A DNA stretch of 64,000 nucleotides from Ascaris suum (GCA_013433145.1 CM024179.1:6731300-6795299); one strand, 5' to 3'; counted from the stretch's first letter, positions 1-15,900 are shown. Numbers and translations: made by a program. The notes: generated by a model not told the origin, from the letters alone.

Positions 1-956
1 TCATTCAAATTACAGTCATTATAGGTTTGCATATGACAGTTATGAGTATGAACGAATGGAAGAAGGAGTGGAGGACATCGGGAGGAAAAGCATAGGGCCA
101 ATTCCATTCTCTCTCCTCAGCAAAGAAAGGCGAGTTGCACTTTGGCAAGAGACGGCATGGTTCGAACTGTTCCTTGCTTTTAATGAAGAAACACAGCGTA
201 AAGGAGAGCACAGATGAGAGGAGGGAGGGGAGGGGGGACGGAGCGGGGGGTACAGAAGGGGTTGCAAGAACGAGGCAAATATAAAGCCGGACGTCTCCGA
301 ATTCCAGATCCCTCTCATCCACATCATGCCAAGGATATCCTCATCTTCACTCCTCTACATGTAACAGAATGTAAAAACGGAGGGGAAAGTGTTAAAATGT
401 GTAATAAATACGAAATGATGAGACAACAAACGGGAGAGCGCACCGGAATGGTGGCATAGCTACTTCATCTCGGTATCGTTGTTTCTCGTACGGTCTTTCC
501 ATTTATCACTTCAAGCCTACGCAGTAAAAGGAAGTTGCACAGCTATGCTCATCTCACTCCATCGTGGATGCATCCATAAATCAAACTTTTAGAGGCCAAG
601 TGCCGTCAATTGTATTAGCAAGCTGATGTATTGTGAATTTGTACGAAAAGACCGATGCACATTGAGCACCTATTGTTGCACTTGGGGCGTTCAACAGAAT
701 ATAGCCCGAGATCTTATTGTCTGAATATAATGAAAGTTGATGGAATCATCTTCACCTCGAGCTCTGTTCCTCCTAGCTACTAACTACTATTTTTTCTTTA
801 CAGTTTTCATCTAACTGACCTGATCGACCTTGGGTATGTTTATTTAATGCTTTGTATTAGGACATGGATGACTAAGAAATTTTCTGATGGCATCGGAATA
901 TCAACACAGTGGAAAATGTCATTTTTGGAGGCAGTTCACTCACAACAGCAACCTAC

Positions 957-3900
957 ATGAATTCCAATTGTTGTGCGTATTCCTTCGAGATATAAGGGAT
1001 CTCTTGAGGTGCAAGTCGATTCGCAAGTTGCAAAGCTTTCTCCCAATGTAGCAAATCGCGGCGCATCTCAAAATGCATTCTTTTTCAGTATAAAGCTTGA
1101 TGCTTCCATATAACACCACAAAGCCGATCAAAGATGCCATCGATTATAAAGTACCCACAAACAAATCACAGACTAGCTCTTTCAATATGGCTGCACTGCA
1201 AAAAAGAAATGGACTTTACTACCTTCAGAAAAGACGGTTGCCATTGACAGCGCTAATACTATAGAGTAATTAAAGCAGGCCAGCTGGATCGCCCAAAACC
1301 GCGATGCACAAAAAATGTCCGAGAAGGGTTTGTTTGCAGCGAAAACGCTCGCTGATCATCTCACTGGTACGCTCGTTGCTGTACGACAACAAATGTACAA
1401 CAAGCTACCAAAAAGACCAAAACGTTACATCGAGTGCTTCGATGGGTTTCGTAGAGCGTAGAAAATGACCCTCAGCAATATCGTATTGTTCCATGATTAG
1501 AGCTAGATGACCAGCGAGCAGATTGCGCTCCTCGATGAATTGCACCTCCTCAAGTGCCCATACCAAAGCAACATCGTCGATCTGCTTCAGAACACGAATC
1601 GCTGAAAGCAGCTATCGAAGCCGTTACTCCGAAATCGGCTTATAGTGTTGATTGATGAAATAGGTTACGAAAACATTCGAGTGAATCTACAAACGGAAAA
1701 ATGAGCTATACTATATTTTGCCGCATGATAAATGATTAGCCTTATTGGCGAGCAGGCTTTACCCTTAATGATCTCTTTATGAAGCTGACTTGCGTATACT
1801 CTCATGGCTTTCATGAAAAAGAAAGCAACATTGGCATAAACAGTCAATAGGGTTTATTGCTTTGATGGTCTAATTATGGCGAAGCTGCGTATTTTCGCAT
1901 ATGAGCCGTGCAACGAAAACTTGAAGTAAAAGGGCCCAAGACGATCATAAGTAAGCAATCACCTCGCTAAACCCTCTGAATTCAGCTTACCAAGTTCCAC
2001 GTCGGCGTTCTGCATCGCAGCGAACGCATATTTGCGCCAGTGCTCTTTGCTCTTAGTGAAGTCACATATCCGCCAAGCATTCAGCCACCTATAATTATAT
2101 TGTGATAGCAAAAGAGGTCCTTAAAACGTCTGATTTTCCAGCCATGCGGTCATCTTTAAATGCCACTAGGTATCCTCAGTTCAAATCAGCCGCCATCATC
2201 ATGTCATGGTTCAGCGATAAAATGAACGAACAGCACAAGATACTGCTATTCACAGTCAATTGCGAAGATATCTAGCGAATGCAGGTCAACGGTATGGGCA
2301 TTCTTTCGCCTTTCCCAGCAACTCATTGAAAGGCTTATTCAGAGTCACACTCTTTCAAGTTGGACGATAATATGCTTTTCACATATTCCTTATCTCGATC
2401 CCACAACAGGAGGGGATGGGAGAAGCCGGGTCCATAACCGCCAGAACCTCGAAGAGGAGAAAGTTTGAAGGATGGAAATCGACTCAATTCACTAAGTTAT
2501 AGAAGCTAAACCACATTATGGATGTATATCCGGTCGGAAAAATTCGTAAGTAATACAACTAACGAATTGAGGATAATTATCTGAAAATATTCGTTGAGTA
2601 TTCCGGCATCGCATTTTCCCAGGTGCTACAAGATAGATTCTATTTAATGCTGAATGGTATTGGGGAGAATACTGAACTGTGTCGATGCAGACTGTTAAAA
2701 GAGAATAAAGTACCCATGCTACAGGGATCCTCAAGGTTACATTTTTAGAATGCTATAAACGTTAATGTGGATATGCAAATTTTTCAGAAGGCCGTGAATA
2801 TATGCAAATTAAAGTCACTTACTACAAGAAAGAAAAATATTTCTCCACTGCAGTCACTTAAATTACGCAATTCAAAATGAGAACAAAACCGTGCAAAAAT
2901 CACCGCATACGTGCATAAAAAATCTCGAAGAAAAACCTTTTGAGAGTAAGCGCCTGGTCGAGAAGTTTTTGCAACTGAAACGAGAATATGCGCCATTTAA
3001 TGATTTATGAGGAAGAAAAATATAACAAATAGAATGAAAGAAAATTTCATCACTAATAGAATAATACTGATTTCTTCTATCAATAACAGTAACAGTAATC
3101 GTAGTAACAAAGATCATATCATATTACTAGATCAAATAGAGATCGTATTTTATACCAAATTACTGGATGTATTGAAAGACTCTTATTACTAAAGAGCAGG
3201 CGTTATTCAGAGAGACAGCAGAGAAAAACTGCCGGCGTCGCTGAATTAGCCCTACATGTGAAAAAATTGACTTTATATGAGCGTTCTGCCATTCAGCCAA
3301 ACAAACCTATCGGTGGTAGAAAGAACATTCACCTCAATTAGAGATCCCTCATATGCGTTTTCCCACGAGACCAACAATATTTAGAAATCTGTAGCCGAAA
3401 GCTGATTTCTGTAAACTCAGTTCTTTTTCTTAGCTACTTGTAGATGCAATTCCGCGCTATTTTCATGCGTTCATAACTCAGAAAGGCAGTGATCAATTGA
3501 AATGAGGCTGGATTTTGGACATATATGCAACAAGTTCAGTCATTGAGACATTCATGGTTCTTGTCGAGATGATCCAGCACATATTATACATACTTAACGT
3601 TTATGTGCAAAAAAAACGGAAACATAGAGGTTAGTTCTTAGTGCTCTAAAACAATGCACCCATTTTGAGGAGAATCAACTTCTGATGATGGGAGTTAAGA
3701 ATTGCTCGTTAACAAATATTAAAGCCATGAAATAATTTGTACAAAGACCGCAATAAACATCGAACTGCAGCAAAACTTGGAATTTTTTTGGTAGGGTGGG
3801 CTGGGGGGGGGGGGGGGGGAGGGGGGGAGGGACAAGTGGAAAAAATGAGGAAAGATAAGTGTACCGCAGCAGCGGATTTCCCATCGAGCACCATATCCGT

Positions 3901-6900
3901 CTTGTGACTCTCGAGTAGCACGGTGCCCGTGCGACCACTTTGTGTTTGGCAATGCACGATACCTTTACACAGCATCAACGGTTTGTGTCCATAAGGAATC
4001 TGCGTCATGCCTATCTTCATTAGGGATTGACCTAAATATGAAACCGTTCTTATATTAGGCCAAAGTCAACATGCCTACAACGTTTATCTGAATGCAACAC
4101 ATTGAATCATCAATTCACACAATACAATTGTGTTCATAGGATACGAAGCTCGCAAGACAGCAGTATGACTAGCAGCTCAATGAAGTGAAAGGGGAGAGAG
4201 TGAGGAAGGAAGGAGCAAAGGAGGTGGAAAGAAGCAGGAGATTGGGGGAGGGGAATTTTCAAGGGCAGCTGATTTACAAGGTTCATCTGAGATACTTATT
4301 TGCGCGAAATGCCATTCATAGTGTGTTCAGAAAATTAAATTCGGATCAGTCACATATTCGAATATTCCTTTTGGAAGCCATCGTGTCCGATGCACTGCTC
4401 ATTCAATACTGCAAAAATGCCATTGAACGTCAACAACAGATAAATGATTGGGAAAACACGCGAGGTAGCCCATCATGATAATTGCATTTTACAATTCCGC
4501 CAATCACATCAATGACCTGTACAAATACTCAAAACACAGATGTTCATTCGGATATTGCTGTCGACTGCGTGGAATATTGTTTTTGGAAATCATATATTAA
4601 GTGCACTATTCGGCTAATACCGTGAAACTGATATCGTTATATTCTGTAAAATAAAACTAATGTTATATATTCTTTAAAAGTTACCCCTTCAAAAAATCGA
4701 CACCAAAAATGACGCAAACTTTGCGCGATTTTTAAGTAGCTGCAAGTGATAATGCGGATTATCAATTGCAATGAAACTGAACTTTGAGAAGTGATTCTAA
4801 GCGACAAATTATAGCAATCAAGTAGCCTCATCAAAATCTACTTGGCTTGTAACACCGAAATATCGTAACGAATGAGAGATTCACTAAGAAATACACACAA
4901 ACATGACGTCATCACGAGACTTTCACAAAAACAAAAAAAAAAATCCAAGATCGCTTCAACGTCGTTCTGACGAGCCTCAGCAACGATCCGCAGAAAAAAG
5001 GAATATTCAATGCCGAAAGAACTTTCAGGCATTTGTTTCATCGAATTTATTTTCATTCGATTTTCGGTGATCTCAATCTCTGATCACCTCCTCAAAATGA
5101 ACTTTTCGATCCTACATTTCTATCACATATAGACAGCCTAGTTACTTGCTGACTAGAACCTCTTTGAACAAGTGCCTAAATGCCATGAAAAATACCAATC
5201 CCTTTCGAGTACGATCCTTTCCCCTCGAAAAGTTATATCGAAAATCCTTTGAAGTAACTTCGAAGGTGCCCATTCTAAACAGTGAGACGTAAATATCAGC
5301 TCAAGAAGTGGATATATCAACTAAGAATCTCTGACTTTACTACATTCACTTTGGAGTAGCACTCAACAGGGCGCTTTCACTCCGCGAAGCACAGAGATTC
5401 CAGTAGCCCCAATGACCTTTTCAGTACCTTGCTCTTCAGGTTACAGTCCAAACTCTTACGTTCCATCGTGCCTCCAATTCATTCCTATTTTAGAATAGCC
5501 CTCCTATCAAGCAAGCAGCAACCAAAACGATTTGCTCCTTCCTCTGTTTCGGTCTCTCATCGTCTATATCAAATGACGATCCATTAGCGAACACATACCG
5601 TCAATTTGATTCTTTGAGAAGAGAAATACATGTAGAGTGGTTGTGTCACAAATGACGAACGTATCTCTATCCACTGTGAAATTCTCCCAAAGGCATGATG
5701 TGAACTGCAACAATCTTATATATACATATCTTTCATATGAACGATGCATATAGCTGTGCTATTTTTGTTTGCTTTGATACAATTCAACGATTTCTTTCAA
5801 TAGATTTTTGAGTTGAAATCTTATATATTGAATGCAAAATCACCAAACTAATGCTGCTAATATGAATATTATGTATTTCGTCGCATTTGCATGAATGCAA
5901 TTCGCATGCGACATTCATTCCTATTCCTCTCATCATTTCATAATAAATCACACTTTTATATTCTCAGTAAATTTGTATTATCCCTTTTGTGACACCATTC
6001 CTGTGTATTTACTACAATAACATTCTATGCTTTAATTACTTGCAATATTCATTTCTGCTAGTCATCTCGCAAAGTGATCTATTGTTAGGCAAAAGTAATC
6101 GAGATTACTTGGGAATATTTGGTTGAAAACATTGCCATTCAGATGAGCCTTTCAGAGCACTTTCCATGAGTCATGACATCTGGATTTAAGAAACTGTTGC
6201 ACATGCGTATTGGTAAGAAATAGGCGAATCGATGACAAAAATAGAGGAACAGAAGTAAAACCAAGCGAGCTTACATGAGCAGTAGACTCGATATCAGGCA
6301 CTTTAGACAATGCATCGTCTACTGGACTGTATATATAGGCATCTAGACGCTCGTCGAAAAAGCACAGGCGTATTCCATCCGGTTCGGGGAAGATCATCCT
6401 AATGCCAGCGATGTGTCGGTATTCATTCACATAGCTGCCATCTTCCAACGAAAAATAATGCAAATGCCCACCCTGTAATAAATAGAAACATACTTAACAG
6501 TTGATATAATTATCAAGCATTTTCCCATGCAAGTGCGTTTATGAATCAAACGATCCCTGCACTAGCATCAAACACAGTTCTCTTATACTCCGTGATCTGC
6601 TTCTCCGATCCTATACGGGACAGTTCTAAGGGCAGCTAGGGGCAGCCGGATGTATTAGCAAAACTCGTTTATTGTATTATACGATTAGAATCGAAAGTTT
6701 TTCCACGAACATAACAACCAGCTGTCAATAAGACGGAAACGTTGAAGTCAAGATGAATTTTGAATGGGCAAATATAGATGACTACGGTATGTTCAGAACA
6801 CTTTCGAGCTCACGTCAGTGCAATAGATGAAGAAGTTGTCGGTGAGGCCGATGTCTTGTAGTCGAGCGTTATTATGTTCCGAATCGGGGAACATTATTCC

Positions 6901-9900
6901 GCTTTCTTCACTGTCATACACGCCTTGTCGATTGCGCATCTAGAAGCTTCACTAAACAACCAATACAATCCACACACAACATGAGTAAGGGACATAAAGC
7001 ATCACACGTACCGCAGCACCTCTCGGATACTATACGGCAACATAACTCAATGAAAATGCTGCGACCAGGTAAGCTATAATGCGAGGTGTTATACGAACGG
7101 CACTAATGCAATACGCACTAAGATATAACCGATCACTGCGAGCGGATCGGAACAATGAGCACAAGAATGATATCGGCAGGTATAGCGAATGACTCTTCTA
7201 ACCCTGAATAGTGAACTCGAACGCTCTCTTCAGCAAAAAGTCGGAAGTTCATCTGCCTTATGTTGCATTTATTTCTATTATTCCTTTCAAAGGAAACACT
7301 TCCATCATTCTCACTTCACGCTTGAGGCAGTCTACAACGACGATCAAACAGTCTGCCTAACAGAACTGGGATTTTAAGCTAGCCACTTGATTTCCAAAAT
7401 AAACCCACATCTCATTCTCATTTGAACTATGCACACCGGAGCTACAAATTTAAAGAATTTGAAGGACAATTTAAGCTCGATGGATCGAAGCAGACCAAAA
7501 ATTGAGAGCTCGGATCTAAAATTAATTCTAGGGTCCCTCTCGCTGCGTCGCGATTATATCATGAGTGGAAAGTATAGGAGGACAGCTCTGATACAGTCTA
7601 CATTTAGACTATTGCATGCAATAAATGTCTTGAAGCTACCGCTGGTGACTTTGGGCGATATGTGTTGAAGAGAAGTGCATTTTTTCAATAAAAACTTGAA
7701 CTTATGAATGGCGAATATATCCATATGCTGAAAGCCGCCTAAAAGTACAATGTACAAAGTCATTAGATATCAAAGAGAGCGCATACGCCATACAAACAAT
7801 AAGGATACTTTCTCGCGAGGTCGCTGATAAACAAAAATATTAAAAGAAATGTACTTCAATTAATGACCAGAAGTTCAGCGCTATTCCTGCCAAATGATCG
7901 AGAATTTGCTGACATACAATTGATATTTAACCATCAAAATATTTTATCGCTCTTTACAAAGGCCATTAAATTATTTTTGCTTTTGACGGAAATTTCCGAA
8001 GCAAAAACTTACGAGCACTAATCAACTCGTTTCTTTGCCGACTGCGCCACCCACGCTCATTCTCTCATCCGCCAACTATCCCAAAAGTGTCATCACAACA
8101 GAAAATAACTGGTAGTGGAAAAAATAATTGCATCGAATCAATCAGCACTAGAATTGAGTGAACGTTAAGGTGACGTTACGGCGGACAGTGTAAAATTAAC
8201 AAAACGACACAATGAGATTTAAAGCGTTAACACAAAGAAGCCACAGGAAGTGAATCAGAACGCATCCATTATTGTGAATTCGGCTGAAATATTGTATTTC
8301 ATGTATACTGAGTAAACTGGTTCAACGATGTTGCATTCTCGTCGCTGATGGCAATGAGATTTCGAGACGAAGAGCATAGATGGATATAAAGGAGAGGATG
8401 ATGCATAAATTGAACAGGTAAACATAAAAGCACACATACCTTGTGTAATTGAGCCCTTCCATCAAGCTTCGCCACCGCGTACTCGTAGTTGATTTGCATC
8501 GCATTCACTGTTGACATATATTCGAACTCACAAACCATCTCCGCACCTCACAAGAAAATGTAACGCAAATATTTTAACATACGAAATTAAATCACTGCAA
8601 ATCACATTGCACCTCATTTTTTATCACTCACGTAAAATAATACCTGAATAATCTAAGACATATATGGCGGTGAACGAATGAAATGCGCTGAGGCTATGAA
8701 AATATTGGCTGGACGAGAAAAAGATATTCGTTTGGACAGAACGGAAGAAAGAATACTGATTGGAATAGAAAAAATGAAGATACTGGTTAGAATAGAAGGG
8801 AATATTAGTTGAAAAGGAAAAAAGGTACTGACTGGGACGGAAAAAAACACTGATTAGGGTAGAAAAAATAGTATTATATGGGATAAAAAAGAGATACTAG
8901 TTGGAGCAGAAGAAAATGGCGTTGGTTGCGACAGCGAAAAAGTGTACTGGTTAGAAAAAAAATGCACTAATCAAAACAAAGAAAAATAATATTGGCTGGG
9001 ATGAAAAATTTGGCACATATGGAAAGTGTGACGCGCTACATCTTTTTGTTTGCTCTTGATTATGGATTTAAGCGCTTTAGAGGGCGTATTAATATGCCTA
9101 ATCGAAGTAAATCCCTTCATACAACACTTACAGATGCGAGCATAAGCAGATAGATTCGCTGAACGCATTGAAGTCAAGAAATAATTTACTCAGCTTATTG
9201 ACTATTAGATTATTTGCGGAAATTTATTAAAGTATCCTTTTTCAATAAATTTAATAATACATTAAAAACCGCTATAAATGATATTTTGGTGAATTCAAAT
9301 TTCGTTTTTGCTCAGAAAGCTCAACTCGCTCTTAGTTCATAGATGAAACAAAAACGTGACACCATCATGTATACAGAGCGAAAAGCTCGAACTCCTGGAG
9401 GATTGTCTCTGTAAGAAGGTCAAGCTACATCACAATCTACGAGAAGGCTTTCGCCATTCGACTTCAGCTAAGAGTAAGGTGCAAACTTGAGTCAAGCAAA
9501 GACTACTTGCATGTGTCACCAAAACGCAACTTACTTCCATCACGATGAAGCTCATAAAACCATGCTCGATTATTCATTGAAATCGCAACGTGAAGAGGAC
9601 CAACGGCGATAACCGACGGTTCAAGTTTCACCGGAAATGTGGCAAGTGGTGTCTGAAGATTTGGCAGCATTAAAATGAGAAAACACATGAGTGCTCTATG
9701 TGCTCATAATGTTCTTGGGCATTTCAGGAAAGCGGATCTCAAAAACATTTAAATTCTTGAAAAGAGGATAAGAATGAGGGTGAAGATCAAAGGCATATAA
9801 ATTCATTCCCAGCATTTCCTCATAGAAATGAATTTGCTACCGAGAGTGCCATACTAAGGCGCATGGTATTTAAACCGGAAAAAGTGAAAGCGAGTGGACT

Positions 9901-12900
9901 CCCTTTTCCGGGAACAAATACCTAAGTCTCGATAAGGACAACAAAATAAGGATAGTAAACATCGAGGGGGAAGACAAACCGCACCATCAAATCTCATCAA
10001 TTTTCCGATCATTGGCATCTTAATTTGAGAGAGTCTTGGTGCTTCTATCTTCTATATTGTTCACAACAACTGTTTGGGCAACAAGAAGTGGGCAAGTGCT
10101 GCCATCAAATAATGTTCCACAACAAACTCCACTTTTTGCATCACATCAATCAACGTAAACCGGCTGACTGTCACAAAGCAGTGGTAGTGCCGCGAATCTA
10201 AACGATGGCTGGATGTGACAGGATAGTTTTCATCCACAAATGCTACCGGAACGTTCGAAATCAAATTAAGAGTTAAGAGTATGCAAAGCTGCTTTTATAA
10301 GCGAAACATGACGAATCATCAAAAAACAACTGTTTGCAAAACCTGTGAATTATTCGCCGATTGGAGATAATCTCTCTTCTTCGAAGCGAAAAGCATGAAT
10401 TCAATTTGATAATATCAGCTAATTAATGAATCTTTTTTCGCATTCCCACTGACTTTCCTTCTTCATAAATAAGAAACAAAGTCAGAGAAGAGTGTTCAAA
10501 TTAAATCATTACTAAACACTTTCTAGAAAAAAACCTAAAAATCTAGGCATTTCATTTCTCATTGAATTATTAACAACACTAAAATTGAGCATTTCCTTTA
10601 TTATGCAAAAAAATTTACAATTTGATTGAACCCATAAATGTAGTAAGCTTGCGATAGTGATCGACTTGTGGTAGTCAATCATTACTCGTTCTTACACGAG
10701 AACGGATACGCTAATTTCCTTCCTATGTTGCTCCACCTGGTCGTTAAATTCATGAGGAACCTCGTAGTAGTCGAACTATCGCAAGTCCGATTATCACCGC
10801 ATAATTTTTGGGAAATCACTATCATAATTTTAACAGCCAATCATTATATCAAAGATAAAGAAAGCAGCCCTTTTACAAGGAAAGGAGAAAAACTAGCACA
10901 AAGCGATCCTAATATGAGTGCACCTTTTCAGGCGATGGCTAGATCATATAAAAAGCAGAATAAGCCGATTTCTCGATCGAGCGCCTTCCTTTTTCTTCCT
11001 CCCCTCTCGCAGCCCTCATCCTTACCAGTATTTGTATTGATGGCAGAAAGAAATGCAATTTCATTTACTTTTGCATTTTATGTCAAACGATTTATAGATT
11101 TAGCCAGATATACTAGTGCAAAAATGATAACTTCATCGGATATACCTTTTCGCTTTCTCGAAGAACAGTCACTTCGGTTGGTGACGAAAGGATCGCGATG
11201 ATGTCATGGTATGTGGAGCCAAGCACAGGCATCTTCGTGAGGAAAACATGCAATGTACCGGAAGTGCCGGCTACTGCGACCAATTGCCCATCTGTGCTCG
11301 TCTCCACTCGACTCAACACTGAAATTTCAGCCAGTCCTAATAATTTACCTGAATACCATATCCCACTCAAAAAGGTACCGGAATGTGAATACAACGAGAT
11401 ACAGAATGTTAACGAATTCTGAACGCATAAAATGCTACTGTATGCTTTTAGATGGTACGCGATCAGTGCACCAAATCACATCACCAACAAAGGCACTTGC
11501 ATTCAGACCTCCGCTTCGTATTTACTCCCTTCTAGCAGAATGTTCTCTTGGAAATGAAAAAAGAACGCGGAGTTGTTTTCCTTCTCACTGTTCACCTGAA
11601 ATGAATAATGTTTTCATCATTCGTCAGCTTGTAAATGAAGCATTTCGGATGCTTCAAACTGTTACAACAAGAGTCATTCACTCAGAAAACTCTCCCTTTT
11701 GGTAGAAAAACCTGAGGTAGTTGACATTTGAGGAATTAGGTGAAGACTGAGTTGAAGAACATCGAGACAATCAGAAAACAAAGAAATGAATGAGAGCTCT
11801 ATTCCAAACGTCGCATTCTTGCCTATTGTCTTAAGAACTCCTATAGAAAGAGTACTTTTCTTAATATTGTTTTATATTTTGAAAACACCGCAAATCGAAT
11901 TGAACGATCGTTGTAAAACTGGAACTGCTCAGCAACCTGAACTGAGAACTTTGTTCGCGATCCTCAATTTATTATTCACCGCTAAATGCAGATAGACGCT
12001 AATGTTACTGCCGTACGTCATTTTGTTTAGAAGACATTTTTGAAAAAAAAAAACTCTAATGCACAACGTGAATGAATAGATGGTAAGCAAATCCAGAAAT
12101 CTGGAGACTCATGGTCTTGAAATTATTAAAAAATCTGAAGTTCGCGTGCAAGATTTGAAGGATTCTGGAACTCGTAAGCAAAGCTCGATAGATCCAACAA
12201 CTCACACCTGAGAGGGGAAAAAATTTCAGGAATTTCGGGACAAGACGTTATCCAACGACCAATGAGGTGTCCCTGAGCAACAATGTCACCCATCGTTGCA
12301 AATTCATTGCACCCAAGCATTGGCATAACGAATCCTTCCGGTGATCTTATACTGACACCGAAGAACAGATCAGGTTGAACTGGGTAACTGCATAGGTGCT
12401 CTATAGAGATGTAGAAATATGCAACATTCGAAAGCTCAACTTTTCGGGAATACTACGCACGAGGCACTGCTGGTAGGATTCGGCAGCAATTCGAATGCCA
12501 ATGGCATTTTTTGCGCACCCCTCTTTTAAAACTGAACCCTCGAAGAAGCATAGGTCGAAGTATGCTTTTTATATATGTTTACTTTTAATTCACTTCCGCA
12601 AGGACAGATAGACGAACACTGCTTTCACAAAGGTTTTTTTGCAGATGGCTGCATGCACGTGTTGGGTTAGCAAAAATTTACCTTTATCTTCGCCTTCAAT
12701 ATCGTACATCCCAAATAATTCACTCAATTGGTTCAACTCACGTATTTTCAGCCTGCAACATTCCACAGGTATCTACTAGTTCGAAATCAAGTGTAGCGAT
12801 TCACTGTTGAATGTATTTCATTAATGATTCGAACTCAAAATTTGCACAGATTTTAGTGAAATACAAATACGCTTCAATAGAGTTCTATGCATTGGAATTA

Positions 12901-15900
12901 CAAGGGTGACTGAGTGATGATGAAAAATGAAGGTGAATAAATCTGCATATAAAAGAGCCGCGGGTATATACTTTTCATCTAAACTCGACATGCTGGAAGA
13001 TAAAATAGACGAAATGTTAAAACTTGCTTGCTTTGAAGTTAGAGGCTTATATCTTCCTCATTCGGCCAAATATAATCACGAAAATATGCCTTCTTGTCGA
13101 ATAACAAAAGTTTATATTTGAATTTGAAATAAATAGTATGAAATCATATTTCTCGAGAGGTCAATTAAAGTGCAATGAGGTACAATACACTAAAAGAATA
13201 GATAACTAACTGATTATCTCCAACCATGAGTGCCTTTTCGAATGTTTCGTTGACGTGAACGTATGAAAGATACGTTTTGAAATCTTGCACAGAGAATATT
13301 TCCTGAATGAGGATTATCGTTGCAATTATTGATGTTGGAAATTTACGTTTTATCGCATTTCTTGTTTTGATAGTGGCCTTTGAGGCAGAGAGCCGAAAGA
13401 ACTATGCTCTATACTCTTGTATCATTTCATGCTATCAACGGCCACAACGACCTTTGACCGAGTAAAAAGTTTTTCAGTATCGGAAGCAGATAGGTAGGCA
13501 AATGCGCATTATGTTGCTGGATAAGCACAATTATGGACTACCTCTACAAAATGCAATGATCCATTCGAATATGACAAATTTCAAAATTCGCAAAGTTCAT
13601 TTTTGGTAAGTAGTTCATCTTAGGTAAGTATGTTATCATTTTGGGTCCTAATTACTTCAGAAAAGATTCAAAAGACTCTTTAAGTATGATACCATGGAGC
13701 GATACCGGTACATCGATTCAACTGATACGCTACTAAATGACGCAATACTGGTGATTCAATACTGACCTAAATTATGAAATGAGTAGAAACGGCTTCACAT
13801 GAGACTGCATTTATGAAAACGTCTTTGATAGGCAAAAAGCCACATTATACGCTCACCTGTCCAATTTCGGAGGCATGTGCTGATATGCAAACAACAAAAC
13901 CTTTATCAAATCCAAGCAGCAGGTATCCGTCGGAAAACCTGAAATTTGCATGTCATCTTTTGAGCTCACAACTCAAGCTTTAATGCTGCAGTCAACAAGT
14001 GTATTAACGATAGAGCAACAAAATATATGCAATACCACAATGTCGCACAAAAGACGAATTATTATCGTACAACTACCGTGCTAACTTATATAAATGTATA
14101 TTAGATAACTTTCGCATGTGAATGCCACAACGTGTGAAACTTTACTATTCGATACACCCATTTATTTTATCGTCGAAGATAAACCCATTGGGCTTATTTT
14201 ACGAGAGTTATTGTAATGCAGAAAGCTGAGCATATTTGCATCACTACGAGTGTGAAAGTGGAACCAATGGCGACAAGCCAAACTTGAACGCTTTGCTTAA
14301 TCATATGCACAAAAAGCACAAGATCACGAGCTCGAGCTCGCCTGCAAACATAATTTTCCATCGCTATCAAATATGGATATCGCTGAAGTCTGGAGCAAAG
14401 TGGGCTGTATCACAAACGACAACAATACTGACCAGTATATCGTATCGATGTAACTTACCACACATATGATGTGATGTCGCCATATCGAGCCTGGAACTGT
14501 AGATTGATAGGATTCTCTGAGTCACTGAGACTTACTAACATCAAGATTTTCTTGCCGAGCACCGCACTCAACTGCAATAAAGGAATCATTCTAACGAAAA
14601 GAGTGGACAATGAACGACGAGCGACATGAGCTGACAGCGAAAAAGAACTTGGGTGGACAATGGAAGATATTGAACGCGGATGTGATCTGGACGTGAGGGG
14701 ATACTGAAGGAAGAAGGATGTGGGTGGGTAACGAGCGGAAGAATGTATGAGCTGACAATGAAAGCAAGAGGATATGATTTAATAATTGATCGCCGCAAAA
14801 CTGGAGCACTACGCACCAAGTGCCTTACAATCAAACAAGCTCATACCCACATTACTCATCATTATATAGTCGCATACAAAGCATTCATCACTACAGAATT
14901 TCTCAGAAATTAAATAATTTCGAAGGCAGAAAGAGGAGGGAATTTATCGGAGAGTGCAGCTGTTTTTACTTTTCACGACTTTCACCCAACAGAACTGCAA
15001 TTCACTAATAAATGTCATCAAATAAAAGTGCAAATAAACACGTGAAACAGTTATAAGAGTAGAAGTAATATGAAAGTGGATGGAAGGTAATATGAAAGGT
15101 AAACATGAAGAGAGAGTGGATGAGTTACTTCGAATCGCACAGCATATACGTAAATCAGGTTCAATTAGATAAACGCTCCGAAAATTCCCTCATGTAACAA
15201 TCAGCTTCAACATAAGTACCAGCATATTGAATTCATAGCAATACACCTGGACTTGGAGAGCTTAAAAACAACCATTGTATCAGTTTTGGCGGTTTTATCG
15301 GCTGGCCTACGTAAGTCATTGAATTTAATCAATGACGGGTCCGAGTTACACGTAAACGAATATATCGAATCGCCCTCCATATTGCTCACTGTGATGGACG
15401 CATCATCCGCACCCAATGCCAATAAATCTCCATCCGAGAACGCACCACAGGTAATCGCTCTCTGATGTTTACCCAGCACTGGCACCTTCCTCAAAATCAG
15501 TGCAACTCTCAATAACACAACAAAAACAGCGATAAGAAAAGACTTAAGACGGTATTGCCAATATGTATTCACCTAGTTACGTGCCAATTTTCATAGCATT
15601 TCGGCATCCATTTTGTAGGACACTTTTGCAAAAACACATTTAATAATTAAGTACTTAGTAATTAAGTACTAAAATAATTAAGCACTAAAATAATCAGCAG
15701 AAGCAGTGAGTAGTTAAGAAAACAACAAATACTCTTGCAAAGAAATGTGCCCGTAGAAAGTGAACATTGAATATAAAGCCACAATTACCAACCGCAAATG
15801 ACATCTAACAAATGATTAAGTTAAAGATGAATAAACAAGTGTACCTGGAGGTGCGGTGATTGTATATCATAAGGTTTCCTTTGCTATTGCCAACCGCTAA

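Noticed and set aside
3675..3952. Proline-rich minus-strand ORFs
   Set aside because: Created by the mono-G tract; only the part upstream of 3865 is dyf-2 coding sequence.
10668..11201. Longest ORF in the window, 177 codons on the plus strand
   Set aside because: It starts at GTG rather than ATG, has no recognisable similarity, lies in a dyf-2 intron and runs antisense into the confirmed dyf-2 exon at 11146-11318.
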